Source: Alphaproteobacteria bacterium | GTDB lineage: Bacteria > Pseudomonadota > Alphaproteobacteria > UBA8366 | NCBI GenBank assembly: GCA_029861675.1 | Contig: JAOTYV010000082.1 | Span: 1 to 15,600 of the forward strand | Length of the DNA stretch: 15,600 bases | Reading direction: 5' to 3' | Shown here: positions 14,506 to 15,600 of the stretch, in pieces | How the letters are laid out: the number at the start of each line of letters is the position of its first letter | Numbering within the stretch: the stretch's first letter is position 1 | Made by a program: the position numbers and the translations under genes | The notes under the pieces: model-generated | Told to the model about the DNA's origin: nothing | Database searches by the model: none | What the model saw: only the letters and a program-made list of their open reading frames with translations

Positions 14506-15483
14506 CTACATCCGCTCTTTCAGTACGCGCTGGCGTTCGACATTGGTGTGTGTATAGCGCATCGCCGCCTGTACCGACCGCCATCCGCCGGCGTCCATCA
14601 AGTCCTTCAATGAGGCCCCTTTGGCGTGCGCCTGATCGCCGAAGGTGTGGCGGCCCATATGTGGGTGGAACTTGATACCAGTACGTTCGACGAGTTTCTC
14701 GATGGCACGGCGCGGCCCGGAGCGCGTTTTCCATCGGATGAATTTATCATCGGCTTCAAACTTACATCGCTTCAAGGCTGCTTTGGTTCTCTGGTGCATC
14801 GCCCGCCAGTGGACCCGCTCAACCCCGCCCTTACGCTGAATCGTCTTGATCTTGCCGCGCCTGATATCTGCGTAAGGGTATTCCGAACGGTCGCGACGGC
14901 GCAGTTCTATGGACTCGGTTATCCGCAGGCCGTCGAGAAACCATAGGCAGAGTACTGCCTCCAAATCCCGGTCATCCATATCGCGGGCCTCAGATATCAG
15001 GAGATCGCGCTTCTGTTTGTCGAGCGCGTCATATGCCTGGTCCTCAATCGACTTCATCTTCGGGCGTTTGACATTGGCAGAGATGCCCGAATGGTTCAAC
15101 GCTGCGAGCAGCGGTGTGAATATTTGTCGGTTCCACGTTTCGTTGCTGCATCCCGGGTACAGCCTCCTACAACAGCGATCAAATTCGGCCTGCGTCACGT
15201 CTTCAGCCGTCAGCCCACCAATTTCTCCGCAGATACGGTCGATATATGCAGCGTCCTTTTTGGATGGGCGCAGCGCCTCTTTGTACGCTTCGATCACGTC
15301 GGCGACACTCCCCGGAGCGGGACCACGTTCGTCCCCGAGTCCCCGGATGAATTCAAGCGTTGCTGCTTCAGCCGCTTGCTCAGTGCGCGCGTCCGGGCGG
15401 ATTTCGTAAGGCTCGCCCCGGAACCGGAAGCGCACGATCCATTTCGTGTTTGTGTATTTCTTGCCTCGGACCTTTGTCTGACA
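14506..15483 (-). pseudogene. Tyrosine recombinase (integrase), 5' end apparently disrupted
   Basis: Site-specific recombinase that would join the element to the tRNA-Thr site. Counting from GTG 15433-15435 (309 residues), catalytic positions are Arg171 (DGLRITE), Lys near 197-202, His259 and Arg262 (HPHMGRHTFG), Trp285 in GGWRSVQ where many relatives have His, and nucleophile Tyr294 (MRYTH). The C-terminal catalytic domain is intact. The frame continues upstream as KVRGKKYTNTKW joined to IVRFRFRG, which reads like the usual integrase N-terminal strand. It then meets TGA at 15484-15486 with no ATG, GTG or TTG, inside what looks like the end of an insertion sequence. So the natural start was probably lost; a shortened protein from GTG 15435 remains possible. 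The gene points towards the attachment site. Confidence 0.78.
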
Positions 15484-15600
15484 TCAGCGCCCTTGGGACA
15501 GACTGAGGGGTTTTCATAAAGGAGGATTTCTGGCTCATCGCAGTGACCGAAGGGAACGAAGATGAGGCAGAAATCGATGAGAGGGAAAGACCCGGCCGAG
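15475..15600 (+). mobile_element. Left end of an IS3-family insertion sequence (cut by window edge)
   Basis: The sequence changes character at about 15475-15480: the integrase frame stops and a leader begins. TGACATCAGCGCCCTTGGGA (from 15479) starts with the TG dinucleotide typical of IS3-family ends and is followed by a gene resembling IS3-family OrfA. The exact boundary cannot be fixed because the right end and the target duplication are outside the window. A well-formed AAAGGAGG at 15519-15526 lies in the leader. Confidence 0.5.
15562..15600 (+). CDS. IS3-family transposase OrfA, first 13 codons (cut by window edge)
   Basis: ATG 15562-15564 opens a frame that reads MRQKSMRGKDPAE and remains open to the last base. 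From memory this is the N-terminus of a widespread alphaproteobacterial IS3-family OrfA, in which it is followed by a helix-turn-helix of the HYSAEDKIRIVL type. GAAGGGAA upstream (15549-15556) can serve as ribosome-binding site. OrfA normally makes the DNA-binding part and is fused to the DDE catalytic OrfB by frameshifting; none of that is visible here. The call rests on 13 residues plus the disruption of the integrase. Confidence 0.55.
   Translation, partial: MRQKSMRGKDPAE

Larger units (their letters stand above)
14382..15600. mobile_element. Left end of a tRNA-Thr-integrated element (continues beyond the window)
   Basis: The element is bounded on the left by the tRNA fragment and holds the integrase gene 74 bases inside. 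Because the tRNA fragment reads leftward and ends in CCA at 14382, the downstream chromosome is on the left and the element on the right. Only about 1.2 kb is in view: the integrase and the beginning of an insertion sequence. The cargo and the second end are not visible, so whether this is a prophage, an integrative conjugative element or a simple island cannot be told. Confidence 0.65.

Noticed and set aside
15519..15545. Strong AAAGGAGG on the plus strand as ribosome-binding site of a gene starting at GTG 15543
   Set aside because: The spacing to GTG 15543 is too long, and the ATG at 15562 gives a recognisable OrfA N-terminus; the GTG frame does not.
1..15600. CRISPR array or other regularly spaced DNA repeats
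   Set aside because: No short repeats with regular spacers were found; the only recurring motif encodes the Asp boxes of the propeller gene.

Overview
The window is a GC-rich (roughly 60 %) bacterial chromosome segment. The gene families (a phosphonate monoester hydrolase-type sulfatase, Glt-type aminoacyl transporter, UxaA-type dehydratase) and the frequent GTG/TTG starts suggest an alphaproteobacterium, perhaps of the Rhodospirillales or Rhizobiales. This placement is an inference from gene content only.

Left part (1-3428): a minus-strand run reads, in transcription order, a wrecked DppC-type ABC permease, a calcineurin-type metallophosphoesterase, a glutathione S-transferase and the N-terminal 130 residues of a phosphonate monoester hydrolase/sulfatase that leaves the window. 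A divergent glycerophosphodiester phosphodiesterase on the plus strand starts exactly where the permease remnant has lost its N-terminus. Three unrelated phosphodiester-cleaving folds in 3.4 kb suggest phosphorus or phosphodiester scavenging.

Centre left (3550-7435): a complete plus-strand operon for a polar amino-acid (glutamate/aspartate-type) ABC importer: secreted binding protein, two permeases and the ATPase, followed by an aspartate/glutamate racemase-family enzyme. A strong GC-rich hairpin separates the binding-protein gene from the membrane genes; the permease and ATPase genes are packed or overlap (ATGA).

Centre right (7496-13714): seven minus-strand genes. A promoter candidate at 13797-13824 precedes a six-Asp-box beta-propeller, then the large and small parts of a split UxaA-type dehydratase, then a membrane-anchored transglutaminase-like protein, a small two-helix membrane protein, a YbhN/AglD/MprF-type multi-spanning protein, and after a 280-base gap a coil-membrane-coil protein. 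The UxaA parts and the transglutaminase-like gene are joined by 4-base stop/start overlaps (GTGA and TTGA), which ties sugar-acid chemistry to an envelope gene set of unknown role. This is the least explained part of the window.

Right part (13903-15600): a small cysteine-rich lipoprotein, then a 50-base 3' fragment of a tRNA-Thr(GGU) gene that looks like the attachment-site end of an integrative element, then its tyrosine integrase. The 5' end of the integrase is broken by the left end of what looks like an IS3-family insertion sequence whose OrfA starts at 15562 and runs out of the window. Everything right of 14382 is therefore probably acquired DNA, and most of the element lies outside the window.
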